A program made the translations under genes and the position numbers. This document shows, piece after piece, positions 11,914 to 22,972 of a stretch of 64,000 nt of DNA. The stretch's first letter is position 1, and each line of letters opens with the position of its first letter. The notes beneath the pieces were generated by a model. The model did no database searches, was not told where the DNA came from, and saw only the letters and a list, made by a program, of their open reading frames with translations. Source of the DNA: Labyrinthula sp. Ha (taxonomy: Eukaryota > Sar > Bigyra > Labyrinthulida > Labyrinthulaceae); the NCBI GenBank assembly GCA_015227615.1, contig JAALGZ010000001.1, positions 1,550,001 through 1,614,000 of the forward strand, read 5' to 3'.

Positions 11914-13020
11914 TCACCACCAAGTATGCTTGCCTAAACTCGAAATAGCATTATCGTCATAAGGTAAAGATAAAAGATTGTGCCTGCATTTCATAAATCT
12001 CCTTGATATCCTATGCCTCGCAATATTTCCACGTCCATGGACGTTGTTTCTAAAAACAGAACTTCTATTGAAGAATATATTTCTCACACGTATGAATGAA
12101 GGATTTCTCATCATATCGTCATATTCTTTAGAAATTAGATTTGCAGGCACAACGCTTACACTATCTGCTGACCAAGAATAACATTCTGTATCATCTTCCG
12201 TATTCAACTCATTCATCTTCCTCTCTGGAGAATGCCTCGCTTCATATATTATTCCTTTTCGAACCCCAGATATAAATGTTCGACAATCAACTTCATTAAA
12301 ATATAAATCATGTACTCGACATAGTTCTATGAAGAACGTACAAAGATAAGGAATCTCTCTACCAGAAAGAAAAATACGTAACGCAAGATAGTCTAAAGGT
12401 GGAAGTCTTATTAATACTAGAAACAAGTGTGCTAGCTCTTGAGGCTTCATTCCTCCAGCGTAATTAGTTATGGAATCCACAGGTGTTTTCAATGCAAGTG
12501 CTTTAATGGTATTCAAACTACAAAGTGCTTCTATATCATTGAGATATTTTTTAGGAAGGATTGCAGGAATTTCTAGAATAAGTCTGACTGCTATTAAGTA
12601 TCTTACTTGATGTATAGGATAAACAACACAAAGTTTAAGAAGAGAATTGAACTCATTTTTTGAGATTGTGAAGGAATTCAGGTTTGAACCAGTATTTTCA
12701 CTAGCGGCTACTACCTCGATTGGAAAAAAAAGTTCAGTTTCGTCATCTTCGTCTTCTATTATTCTAACCGAGTTCGGGAAAGATTTGTATACTTGAGTTA
12801 ATCCCGTAACTTTTCGTTTGAACGAAAAATTTTCGTAACGATGCAAGGATGGTTGACCAAATTTTTCTATTCCAAACTCAGAATGATACTGTGGTCTACA
12901 TTTTGGCGCATCTCTATAAGGAAAAAACTTGTTTGATATGAGGCCGCAAATAGGTTCATAAGATGGAGTATAAGATATCATGTTCTGATGTGTCTGATCT
13001 CCCCAGAAATATAGTTCCAT
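11914..13020 (-). CDS. orphan protein, 368 residues, member of a small local family
   Basis: Complete frame from ATG at 13020 to TGA at 11914. I do not recognise the family. The first ~80 residues are polar with many aromatics. Residues ~80-105 contain an acidic patch (EDEDDETE). Residues ~120-240 are leucine-rich and probably helical (FNSLLKLCVVYPIHQVRYL, LPPLDYLALRIFLSGREIP). The C-terminal third is basic (RGNIARHRISRRFMKCR) and could bind nucleic acid, which is only a guess from charge. There is no signal peptide or membrane segment. A decayed copy lies about 1.1 kb downstream in the same orientation, pointing to tandem duplication. Conservation of the central block between copies supports a real gene. 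Confidence 0.7.
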   Translation of the reverse strand: MELYFWGDQTHQNMISYTPSYEPICGLISNKFFPYRDAPKCRPQYHSEFGIEKFGQPSLHRYENFSFKRKVTGLTQVYKSFPNSVRIIEDEDDETELFFPIEVVAASENTGSNLNSFTISKNEFNSLLKLCVVYPIHQVRYLIAVRLILEIPAILPKKYLNDIEALCSLNTIKALALKTPVDSITNYAGGMKPQELAHLFLVLIRLPPLDYLALRIFLSGREIPYLCTFFIELCRVHDLYFNEVDCRTFISGVRKGIIYEARHSPERKMNELNTEDDTECYSWSADSVSVVPANLISKEYDDMMRNPSFIRVRNIFFNRSSVFRNNVHGRGNIARHRISRRFMKCRHNLLSLPYDDNAISSLGKHTWW

Positions 13021-16000
13021 TTGATTTATTCAAGACATTTAGGGATGATTGAGGAGAATCTATTGGGAAGTATGACCTGTCTCTTTTAGACATGTCTTCA
13101 TTGTTTTTCTTGCCATGATTACTTTATGTTAATTGCTTAAATAAGAATATTTAAACAGATAGTTTCTTATAGAAATAGAAAAAGGAAATCTGATTGGACA
13201 TATTACTTATAGTAACCAATAAAAACACAATATATATTCCCATTTGTATTTTATGGGATTGGGAAAAGTGTATGTTAATTAATATACTATTATGGGATTT
13301 AATTATGCATAGTGTCCAAATATGACATAAGCATTATCTTATATCGGTTTATTTTGAATAAGAAATATTTAAGTTTTGTCTATTTGGGATATCAATGAGA
13401 TAACATTGTATAAATTTTCCTATTCAAACTTTTTATTGAATAGCTCAACTTTTATAGGTTATCTATTTTTATTCCATCAATATTTAATTTAATCAAGGTC
13501 ACGTCTATTAGTCAGGGGATACGTTTTTTTCACATTTAGTAGCTGGATAGACCTTTCTACTTGTCCGAAACATAGAACATAAGTCAACAAAACCCAGTAC
13601 ATGCGCAACGAGCTATAGAGACCGAATGGAACAGGAAAAGGCAAAGACATAAACTTTCGTCCAAGCAGGATTAACCATTTCCTGAGGAAGCTTAATCTTG
13701 TGTAAATGGCTCATGTGTAAAAAATGAGAAAAGATGCCAGGGTTTCCAGTAACAGATTGCTTAGAATTACAAGGGAGCTGGCAATAGTAAGTTGCAAGTA
13801 GGTGCAGCATATCACTCAATGAAATCTACAGTAAATATGAGAGTATTGAAAGTGTGAATGAGTGCGTAGGATACTACATCTTCCTAGTAGTTTAATGAAA
13901 AGAAAAAAACACTAAGGAAAAGATATATGAACCATTGCATGCAAAGATAAATTTCATGAGAGTATCCCTATACATTCAAGAAAAAGAATGTGAAACACAC
14001 ATTAGAGAGGTACATGAAGCAGCTAAGCTTAAAACTTAATAGGCTATGTAAACTTCGAAGCAATAGGAAAGAATACATAACTAGTGATATTCTTGCAATG
14101 GATGGTAGTAGCTAATTTCTTTTTGATGTAGAATTGAAAAGAGCCCAGACCTAGGTTTATTACATCCAGTTTTTACTTTCAAAGGTTATTAAAAATGGCA
14201 AAGAAATTATTTTCTAGGAAAAGATTAAAGGTGTTCAATACTTTTTCTCCCGTTTTTTTTCTAAAGATGGAGGTCAGAACTTAATGCTAATGGATTAATG
14301 CCGGCTAGGGTACTATAATTGAAAATATTTTTGGGTTGCTAGATGGTAAGGGAACCTGGGATAGGAAAGTATCCAAAGAAACTACCCTTAAAGGAACAAT
14401 TCAATCCAAATATTATACTTTTCAAGTTCCATGAGGCAAAACTCTGTCTTGAACTGTTGAATTCTATCCTACCTTCTCAGATGATTTCATTTTCATGGTG
14501 AATTACCCACACTGCACAGCAGCAGGGAAAATATATAAATAAATGCGCAGTTACATCAATAATTACCTTCTACGAGCTCATCTTCATTGTCATTTATGGC
14601 TACTTTTTTACATCTTGTATTATTATATAAATCTAAGACACAAAAACATGGAGTTTTTCTATATTTTTTAGTTTTGCACATATGATTGTCTAGGATATTA
14701 ATTTCTATATGTTTGATGGGTTTGACATTAAACTACAACATTATAAATGTAGCAGTTTTAAAAGACTCATCCTGAATATAATTACCTCCATCATTGCACT
14801 CTATGATATTCATAGTAACAAGATAACAATTTATTTAGCATATTATTCTCCTTTTTTACCTTAAAAATGTCTAAATTATGTATAACAGATACGAGCATTT
14901 TTCCATATTTATCAGGTAAAAGTTTAATTTAGTTATTGACTCCTCGTTGTGACATGCAGGTGGTATATATATATATATAAAACAAGTGCACTGTCAGTAC
15001 CAAGGCTAGGTTTTCGAGTTCAAGGGCTGTTAATAAGTATACTTAAGCTGCATTTCATTTAGTATTGGCACTTTAATTCTTTACATTTGTCTAATTCATC
15101 TTTCTGGAAACTCATATATATATACATGTCTTTTCTTGCATAGAACCTAAATATTTATTACAGTATCATTTTCGTTTATTTTAAGAAGTATTTGAACAAA
15201 ATTTATGACAGAAAGTGCAAACCCATAATATTTCCCAGGAATATTGATATTTTATTCTAGTTTCTCACTTGCACTCATTGAAGGATTCGGGTACAATACG
15301 TCTATGGCCCTGATAGTAATTTAAAGTTGATATTTACGAATATATTCAGATGTTACTACTAGATCAGACAAGAAAAATAAAGAAGTTGATTCCATTTATC
15401 TTCAAAAAAATAGAAGAAAAGGAGATCCCACCATCAGCGCGGCTCAGGCTGGTTGCTATGCTTGATGTAAGAAGCTAGTAAATCATTCATAAGAAATAGG
15501 GTGTAGAAATAAACATCTAATCTATATGTTGCTGCTGACTCTTGTTTTAATACTTAATTTTAGTAGTGCTACATGTTTGATCCACCCGACTATTGATGCT
15601 TTTTAAATTATTGTGTTTTAGGACAAAGACATTCATATCTCTATTTATTTCGTTGCAACTACAAATCAACTCATATGAATGTACTTGTCTACATCGTGTT
15701 AAAACACCCCCAGGAAGCTATAAATTATAGAACACTAAATATAGTTGGCTCTTATTAACCGTTTCGATTGCTATCAATATTACACATAAACTTCTATGAG
15801 TTGAGCTCTCTCCTAGGGTGGCTATATCACTATTCACAGTAAAATGATATTATCTAACTTAAATCCCTTTCCTAAGCACTGGTTCATACAGTTGTATAAA
15901 TATTTTATGCTAGATTCTTCAAGAGAATCCAATTGGATCTGTTTTTTTTTACTATCCTATGTAACGTGGGAATCTTGATAACTTATTTCTGACACAAGTT

Positions 16001-19000
16001 GACCTGAAGTAAAAATCAGTAAGCCTTATCGTTATTTAGAATGTGATATTTAGTTACGTATTGTAGAGGCCGCTGAAAAGAAAATGTTTTCATTTAAGGA
16101 TATAATTGTGCTTTTGGAGCTAAGGTAAAGACAAGCATACTTATTGCAAACCAGCATGATAACGTTTGCTAAAACAGATACAAAGTTGTTTCCTGATGTG
16201 TTCTTCAGTTTTAATCTCTCCTGTTATTCTATCTGCATACCTGCATGCGCTAACGGAACCCGATTATAGTGATCCCATAAGATGATAGTTTTAGGTCAAA
16301 GAGAACAGTCTAAATCCAGAAATTTTTTCGAACGAGCCAGACTAGTTGTGGATTAGCACCGAAAATAATGTAGATGAAATCATTTCATATATACGCGAAT
16401 CGGAGGTACATTGTGCCCTCTTACACCTGCGTTAGACATACCCTATCCTGTATTAATACATGTTGAAAACAATTTAGTATGAATACCCAAGAAGACCAGG
16501 TTTAAGTGACCATAATCTTATTGTTTAAATTTAATGGTTTGAGATAGGGTTAAAGTTTTCTTTTAAAGAACCAAGGCAAGTAGCAATTCTAAAATAGCTA
16601 CGACCCTTGTATTTACTTTGGCGATAATATCAAGAATGAAGTTTGGAAATAATATAGGTTCATTTAGAACATTCCTATCGTTAATTTTTATTCGAATAAA
16701 ACAAATAATTTACCATAGCTATAACATCTTCAAAATATTTCTTTTGTCTACATTGCCCTACAACTATTTTGTCGCAGATTTTTTTTCTAATTTGATGAGA
16801 GATAATAAATAGCTATTTTCTTTATTATAAGCTTGTTAATTTTTCAGGTGTTCCATGTATGTGACTACCACTTGGTGTTATAATATCTTTAACTAAAAAT
16901 TTTATCCTTGTATTCTTCAACGACATAGATACAATCATATGTAATCAGAGGGGTTCTAAATCTAAATGGCTATGGTGCCGGGAAAACACATCCCCTTCTA
17001 TAGCAGCGAACCAAAGCATAGCACAAAGTCATAAACAATGATGTAGTTGATTATATTATTGATGTACGCTTACCAGAGCATGTGAAAAAAACTCGAGTCA
17101 CAAAGAAAAGAATAATTATTGGGTTTTTAAGGAAAATATATAAAATATTGTAAGTCTTTTAATAACATCCAGGAAATGATATTTTCTTCGAGCTTCAAAT
17201 TCTGGAAATTTTGATCGGTTGTAATAATCTATATGTAGACGAATTCTAATGTTTACGGTATATTTATTGACTCAAAAAAACAGCATCAAAATGATTTTTC
17301 TTATTAGTCAATATTTGAAAATAGCTTTCCTCCTGGATTTTCAGTACATTTTCTAAAAGAGGTTGTAAAACAAATGGTAGGGTCCATATCCTAGGGTTGT
17401 TTACTTATGAGATGTGAATAGGGTGTTTATATTGACCAGGAACTACAGTTCCATATTGATGAAAAGAGGTTGGGTAGTTATTTATTTTGAACAAGGATTA
17501 AGAATTGGCGAATTTATTTTGATTATACAAACATCTATATTCCAGAAAAAATAGGTTCGTCAAATTTTTGTTTTCAGGAAAAAGGTACAATTGCTTCGCC
17601 GCGTTGAACCTAGCATTGCTAATGGAGTCCTTGAACCCATCTCATTTCTACAATATGGATAAAAAATAAATATCAAACCCAAGCTCGTGATATAAACATG
17701 CTGATGAATAAGAAAAGGTTAAACACTAGGAGTTTGTACTATTGATAATAGACAAAAAATAATTTCAGTAGCAGCAATGGTACCAGCCTTAAAAAAACCA
17801 AGGTATGATCTATGTATATCTTGAACATATAATCTAAAACTCGTGTTCGAATGAGATCGTTATATAGGAACAGAAATAATTAGAATGTCTTATATCACAT
17901 TCAGCAATTTCTATAGGTTGACATATTAGGCATGTGACATCCTTGATGAAATTTATATTTCTTGAATATAAGAACAGCAAGCAACCTTTTCAGATTGATT
18001 TTTCAATTTTATCAATATCAGATTCTTATTTAGTCATTGGGCATAAGAAGACGACATTTATGAGCATAAAGTATCTATTTTGTATTTCCTATAGTTAATT
18101 GTCAGATTTCGGTAAATAAGAGAACTGAGCCATTGAATCGTTAAATTTTAAAATTACTGAAGATTTTGGCAGTAGTCATTGGTTACCGTGGCCTTTTTTG
18201 TAACTGTTCATTTTTAGCTATAAAGCTACCATGAACAAGAAAACTGGATTACTACATATTGAATTTTATGCAATGACAAACTTCATGTCATGTTCTACCA
18301 CTAAGGTACAAATAAAAAAAATAATATAAATATGTGAAAAATATTACTACAGGTTCACTAGTGCTTAAGAAAAGATTATTTAATATATATTTATGAGTAT
18401 GAGAAGTAGTTTTATTTTGTATTAAACTGAAACGAGGGTTTTATAACTTTATTAAAATATAGGGGGCGGAATATAGGTTTACCCTGAAGGAGAGTCTAAT
18501 AGCATACTTTTGTTACAACATAAGGGGTACTAAAACTATTACAGGGGTGTCAAATTTGAATTAAATACTTAAAAAATGATTGAAGCATGTAACTTTCAAA
18601 ATTTTCGAATACAAGATTAATATTTACACCCCGAAAAAATGCAAGACACTGGTTTCTTTGAACACAATTTTCTCAGTGTCATATCTCTGTTAGCAGCAGT
18701 AATTTTTCGACAATTCCAGAGACCACTAATTTTATCTAAACTTCGTTTATGCATATAGTTTTTGGTATCTTTGGGTTGCATTCTAATGCATTAACAGCAG
18801 CAGCATAGTGTTTGTCTTGTAATCAGAAAAATTCATATGACTAAGTAAGTAGAGCAACTTTAACAATTTCACTCAATAACATAAAAAATAAAATCCCTTT
18901 CATATAGTTATTAAATTATCGATTGAATTGACATGATGTAAAGATTAAGGAAACAACAATGATACATTTTGATAAAATGTGTTATGGATACAAGAACAGT

Positions 19001-19905
19001 TTAGTTGTCGCACCAAGAGTAACAGCCTGTATAGCTTAGCGACTATCATTCTTATAATTAAGGTTTAAATTTCAAACTAAATTAAGACTATGGATGGAAC
19101 ATATAATGGGAAATTTTCTAAACAATTATATTTCACACTTAGCGAAAACTAGTTCCAGGGTAATATCTGTGCCTGAACCTATTATTCCAAAGCATGCACT
19201 TCGACAACTAATTTCTCTTTTGGTTAGAAATTTTCAATGTATGAAATTGTTTTACTCTGGCTTAGAGAATCTACTTTTATTCATCTCTTCTTGGACCAGA
19301 GTCGTTTCTCATTTTTGTGTCGGGCTACTGACAACATCGTGCCACGTCATATAATAATGTTTATAATAGACAGTGTAATAAGATAAGTGTTAACACAATT
19401 GGAAAAAAAGAATAAATTCAGAAACAAAGAAGAAGAGAGAATATAGTTTTCAAAAAGTCTAATTCACGTATAAAATATATGTGAATAAAGCTGATACAAA
19501 TGTTCGTCCGTTCTCTGTAATTGAATATTTCTTGTCCTTTGAGAATCATAAAGGGACGAGGTTGTGTACCTTGTTGGATGCATAGCAAAATGAATAGGTA
19601 TTCCAAACTAAATGAACTTTCATTATTGGAGTAAAAACTACTTTTTAGCTAGCTTTTTATAAGATCACCAAGAAATTTGTGTTTGAAATACTCAGCCATA
19701 GGCAGTACTTATGAAATCAGGCAGAAAGCACTGAGTGAATATTTAGGAGCTTTCACTACCATTAATACCAACTAACATATGTCATATTTTCTAATTGTAC
19801 TTTTTTCTATTTGAAGAATATATTGATAACTCCAGAGTAAAAATAGCAGACGAAAACATATTCTTCTTTTGTACAATTAAATAATTTATATTTTTAAGAT
19901 TGAAA
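13021..19905. other. gene-poor intergenic region
   Basis: About 6.9 kb with only short frames; the longest, 19094-19354 (plus, 86 codons), has no recognisable motif. Short AT-dinucleotide tracts occur near 14960-14980 and 15115-15125. A tRNA-like pair of boxes near 19030-19075 has no pairing acceptor stem and was rejected. Confidence 0.55.
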
Positions 19906-21066
19906 TTAATCGCACCAGTCTCTAAATACATTCAAACATCCAAAAGTAAACAAACCATCACAAGAACAATCTTCATCATGTTCTTGACACTCATAATGAC
20001 AATAACAATCTCCGCATAAAGACTTTACACAATTCCCGTCTAGACCACATTGACCAAAGTACTCATTACCACAATAACTTCTCTTACACCATCCTTCTAC
20101 ATTAGAAACACAATTATATCCAACAACTCCACACTCATATACTCCATCTACACACATATCTTCACAACAATCACCTAAATCATATCCACAAGCAGCGTTA
20201 TTTAAACTTAAATCACAATATTCATCTCCAAGCCACTGTTGGTTTTGTTCTTGACAATTTGGAACACATTCTACAGCGTCATTAATACTACAACTATAAA
20301 CTGGATGTTGTATATCATCATCTTCAGGAGATAAACTATTTGACCAAACATCCCCATATGATTTACAGGTATGTGAACAACAATCTCCATTGTCAAAATT
20401 ACACTCTACAGTATTAAACTCCTGATCGCACTTTCCATCACCTAATCTGTACCATTCAGTAGTTGAACAGGATTGTAAAAACCTTTCACGTAACTTTGGT
20501 GATTCAGTAACTTCTTCAACGTTAATCCCGATTCTTTTCTTTAACATTGTAACATCCCAGGTTGAGTCACCTGAGAAAAGATTTCTATTGTTATCACTCT
20601 GACTTCTAATTAATACTAATCCAAGTTGCATGAGGGGAAGTAATGGTGGATGTTGCTTTCCAATATGTCCATCTTCCATTAACTGAGCAACAAAGTCTGC
20701 AAAACAATATCCTACAGCACTTCCAACAAGATTTTCAAATCCATCAGTATTGTTTGACTTTTTTCCCACTCTGACCTCAGTTATATCATCTTGTTTAAAT
20801 ATTGAGACCTTAGTTTCCTCATTTATCTCTTTTAAAATATTAAAACCTTGAAATCCATTCATAAATTTTGAGTCTTTTGCCAGAGATTTACTCTGGGAAA
20901 GATGAAAGCTTATTGCTGTCTTATTTCCAAAGAAATCAAAATTGTAAACTTCATCTTCAACTTTGCATGCAACCAATCCAGCTGCAGCAGAATTATTTAG
21001 TTCTGTAAAATCTAAGCATATACTTAGCGGAATAACTGTAAGTAATATTCTTAAGAATTGTTTCAT
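19906..21066 (-). CDS. secreted LNR (Lin-12/Notch repeat) protein
   Basis: Complete 386-residue frame from ATG at 21066 to TAA. Residues 1-20 (basic MKQFLR start, then ILLTVIPLSIC) form a signal peptide, so export or lumenal targeting is likely. Residues ~25-195 are a globular region without a family I recognise. LNR 1 lies at about 200-234 (DGKCDQEFNTVECNFDNGDC) and LNR 2 at about 271-305 (WLGDEYCDLSLNNAACGYD, then LGDCC); both have the Cys spacing and the Asn/Asp calcium ligands of the family. Residues ~310-386 are a third Cys-rich block (CGDCYCHYEC). LNR modules bind calcium and occur in Notch, pappalysins and many protist surface or secreted proteins; no protease motif is seen here. Single-exon gene; the 5' LTR of element A begins about 200 bases upstream of its ATG. 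Confidence 0.85.
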   Translation of the reverse strand: MKQFLRILLTVIPLSICLDFTELNNSAAAGLVACKVEDEVYNFDFFGNKTAISFHLSQSKSLAKDSKFMNGFQGFNILKEINEETKVSIFKQDDITEVRVGKKSNNTDGFENLVGSAVGYCFADFVAQLMEDGHIGKQHPPLLPLMQLGLVLIRSQSDNNRNLFSGDSTWDVTMLKKRIGINVEEVTESPKLRERFLQSCSTTEWYRLGDGKCDQEFNTVECNFDNGDCCSHTCKSYGDVWSNSLSPEDDDIQHPVYSCSINDAVECVPNCQEQNQQWLGDEYCDLSLNNAACGYDLGDCCEDMCVDGVYECGVVGYNCVSNVEGWCKRSYCGNEYFGQCGLDGNCVKSLCGDCYCHYECQEHDEDCSCDGLFTFGCLNVFRDWCD

Positions 21067-21263
21067 TTTTTATTATATTCTTTTTTAGTTTTGCCGAAAA
21101 TAAAATCTAAAACCATTGTTGTTCTGTTTTAAGTTCAATATTTACACAAATAGATCTTCTTAGAACATAATATATGATAAACAATTGCTTTTTATATTAA
21201 GTATTACTATATATAAATAGAATGGACTACAAAAAATGTTCCGACGCTGTAAAATACATAATA

Positions 21264-21551
21264 TGTTAAGGACGAATAGCTTTTTATTCATCTCTTACAC
21301 TGATATAGTTTGTATTTAGTTTTTCGGTTAGTTAGTTGAGGGTTTGAGATATCACCCAATTACTTTCGTGTTATATTTAGTATTCTCTGTCATGACATAT
21401 CGGAATAGTTGGAATATATAGCCGTTACACTTTTCTTAACAATTAACGATATTAACAAAAATATAAAGAAGACTATCAACGTTTATTCGACGAAGAGATA
21501 CTGGTTTGCGCACGTCTACAGTAAGAATAAAAAGACGAAAAACCCTCAATA
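21264..21551 (+). repeat. 5' LTR of element A
   Basis: Starts TGTTAAGG and ends CCCTCAATA. By eye it is identical over its full length to 27986-28273. If ends are forced to TG...CA the LTR is 285 bp; the 288-bp version leaves a matching 4-bp flank and also matches the CTCAATA end of element C's LTR, so I prefer it. Confidence 0.9.
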
Positions 21552-21562
21552 TTGCAATATTG
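21547..21562. other. 16-bp perfect palindrome at the 5' LTR/internal junction of element A
   Basis: CAATATTGCAATATTG equals its own reverse complement and straddles the end of the 5' LTR, where a tRNA primer-binding site is expected. A TGG follows at its right edge (TGGTTTTTACC), a weak alternative primer site. Element B has a 12-bp palindrome at the same place. Confidence 0.8.
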
Positions 21563-21730
21563 GTTTTTACCGAGTACTTGAGACGAATATTTCCGAATCG
21601 CAGTTGTGTTCGTCCACGTTTATTTGCATTAACTTAAGAAAGAAGTTGTTTGTGGAAGGAACTTTTAAGAAGTTAAGCGGTTTGAGATTTGTTGCGATAG
21701 TTTAACAGTTTATATTGTTAATTGAGAAGC

Positions 21731-22972
21731 ATGAGTGACGATGCATCGACCCCTAAAAGTAGGGGATTTAACGCTAAACAAGTTGCGAATATGTTGAACA
21801 CAGCTACTAAAGATCAGATGAATTCATTGGGAGTTATTTTATCTAATTTATTGAGAGAAGGAGATATTCATGTTCTTGAGAAGCTAGAAACTGAAGACAT
21901 TAAGAGATTCATATATGAGTATGAAAGGATGGATGATTCAGAGAAGAAGGAAATTTGTTTAAAAAGAAAGTTGGGAGAGGAAGTATTTGGCTTCCTCGAA
22001 GGCTTAGGAAAGACTGGAACTAGCGAAGATATAATTGCAATGCTGAAGGAGTTATTGAAAGATGAACAGATGCCTGAGTTGAGGGTACCTGAAGTGTTGA
22101 TTAGGGAGAATATCAAGTTCAATCATCAACTGAAGGATGAATACGCCGTGACCATCTTATTTAAACAAGTGGATAAGTTGCTAGCTGAAATGCCACCTGA
22201 AGCAGAGAGGAAGCCGAAAGCTATAGCCTGCGCGATATTTGACTTGTTGCCTCCATATTTCTGCGTACACAAAGAGGATTTGTCTTTGAGGCCTGCGCTA
22301 AAAGCTAGAGATCGATCAGCCCTGAAAGAATATGTTTTGGAATGTTTACCTAGCCGAAGAATAAGAGACAAATTCAGGAAGGAATTTGGTATCACAGGAA
22401 GAAGGGAGAAAAAAGAAACAAAAAAGAAAATAAATACAGTTGGCGAAGGAGAAGATGAAGTTGGTTGTAGTAAGCTTGTATTTGAGGAATTGCCTGGACA
22501 CAGATGGCTATGTCCCTACTGTTATAAATATGGGCACATGGAGAGTAGATGTTTCAGGAAGCAGAGAAATCAGGCACCGGTGAAACAACCTACCTTAGAT
22601 GAGATTCAGAAAAAATATGAAGTATTTAAAGCCAGGAAAAAGGAGAAGAAGACTATGAAGAAGATGGAAAAAACGCCGTCAGTTACCGAAGAAAGTGGGG
22701 AAAATAAGCCTGATGAGCAGGAGATAGAGTTGTTTAAGACGCCTTTCAAGATGATAAGAGGGGGTGCAAGAAAATATGACTTCAACTTGGTGCAAGGAGA
22801 TGCGGAAGTGGAAGTTAGATTAGGCGGATCGGAACAACGGTTTGTTGCATTGCTTGACAGTGGGGCTTTTAGAAGCGCCATTAATATAAAGCTTAAGAAA
22901 TATTGTAGCAAAGTGGTGAAGTTTCGTCAGCCTTTAAAAGTTACAGTTGCTGGTGGGGAAAATATTTGGTGA
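21731..22972 (+). CDS. gag: element A gag with N-terminal part of protease
   Basis: ATG at 21731 begins MSDDAST. A mostly helical capsid-like region of about 220 residues is followed by a Lys/Arg-rich linker and a CCHC zinc knuckle (CPYCYKYGHMESRC) of nucleocapsid type. After an acidic/basic linker comes the retropepsin active-site box LLDSGAF. The protein would form the particle and package the element's RNA. The frame overlaps the start of the pol frame, as in family members that frameshift between gag and pol. Confidence 0.85.
   Translation: MSDDASTPKSRGFNAKQVANMLNTATKDQMNSLGVILSNLLREGDIHVLEKLETEDIKRFIYEYERMDDSEKKEICLKRKLGEEVFGFLEGLGKTGTSEDIIAMLKELLKDEQMPELRVPEVLIRENIKFNHQLKDEYAVTILFKQVDKLLAEMPPEAERKPKAIACAIFDLLPPYFCVHKEDLSLRPALKARDRSALKEYVLECLPSRRIRDKFRKEFGITGRREKKETKKKINTVGEGEDEVGCSKLVFEELPGHRWLCPYCYKYGHMESRCFRKQRNQAPVKQPTLDEIQKKYEVFKARKKEKKTMKKMEKTPSVTEESGENKPDEQEIELFKTPFKMIRGGARKYDFNLVQGDAEVEVRLGGSEQRFVALLDSGAFRSAINIKLKKYCSKVVKFRQPLKVTVAGGENIW

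Noticed and set aside
19015-19085. tRNA-like A-box (TAGCTTAGCGACTA) and B-box-like (GGTTTAAATTTC) pair
   Set aside because: The flanking bases do not form an acceptor stem and no anticodon stem can be folded.
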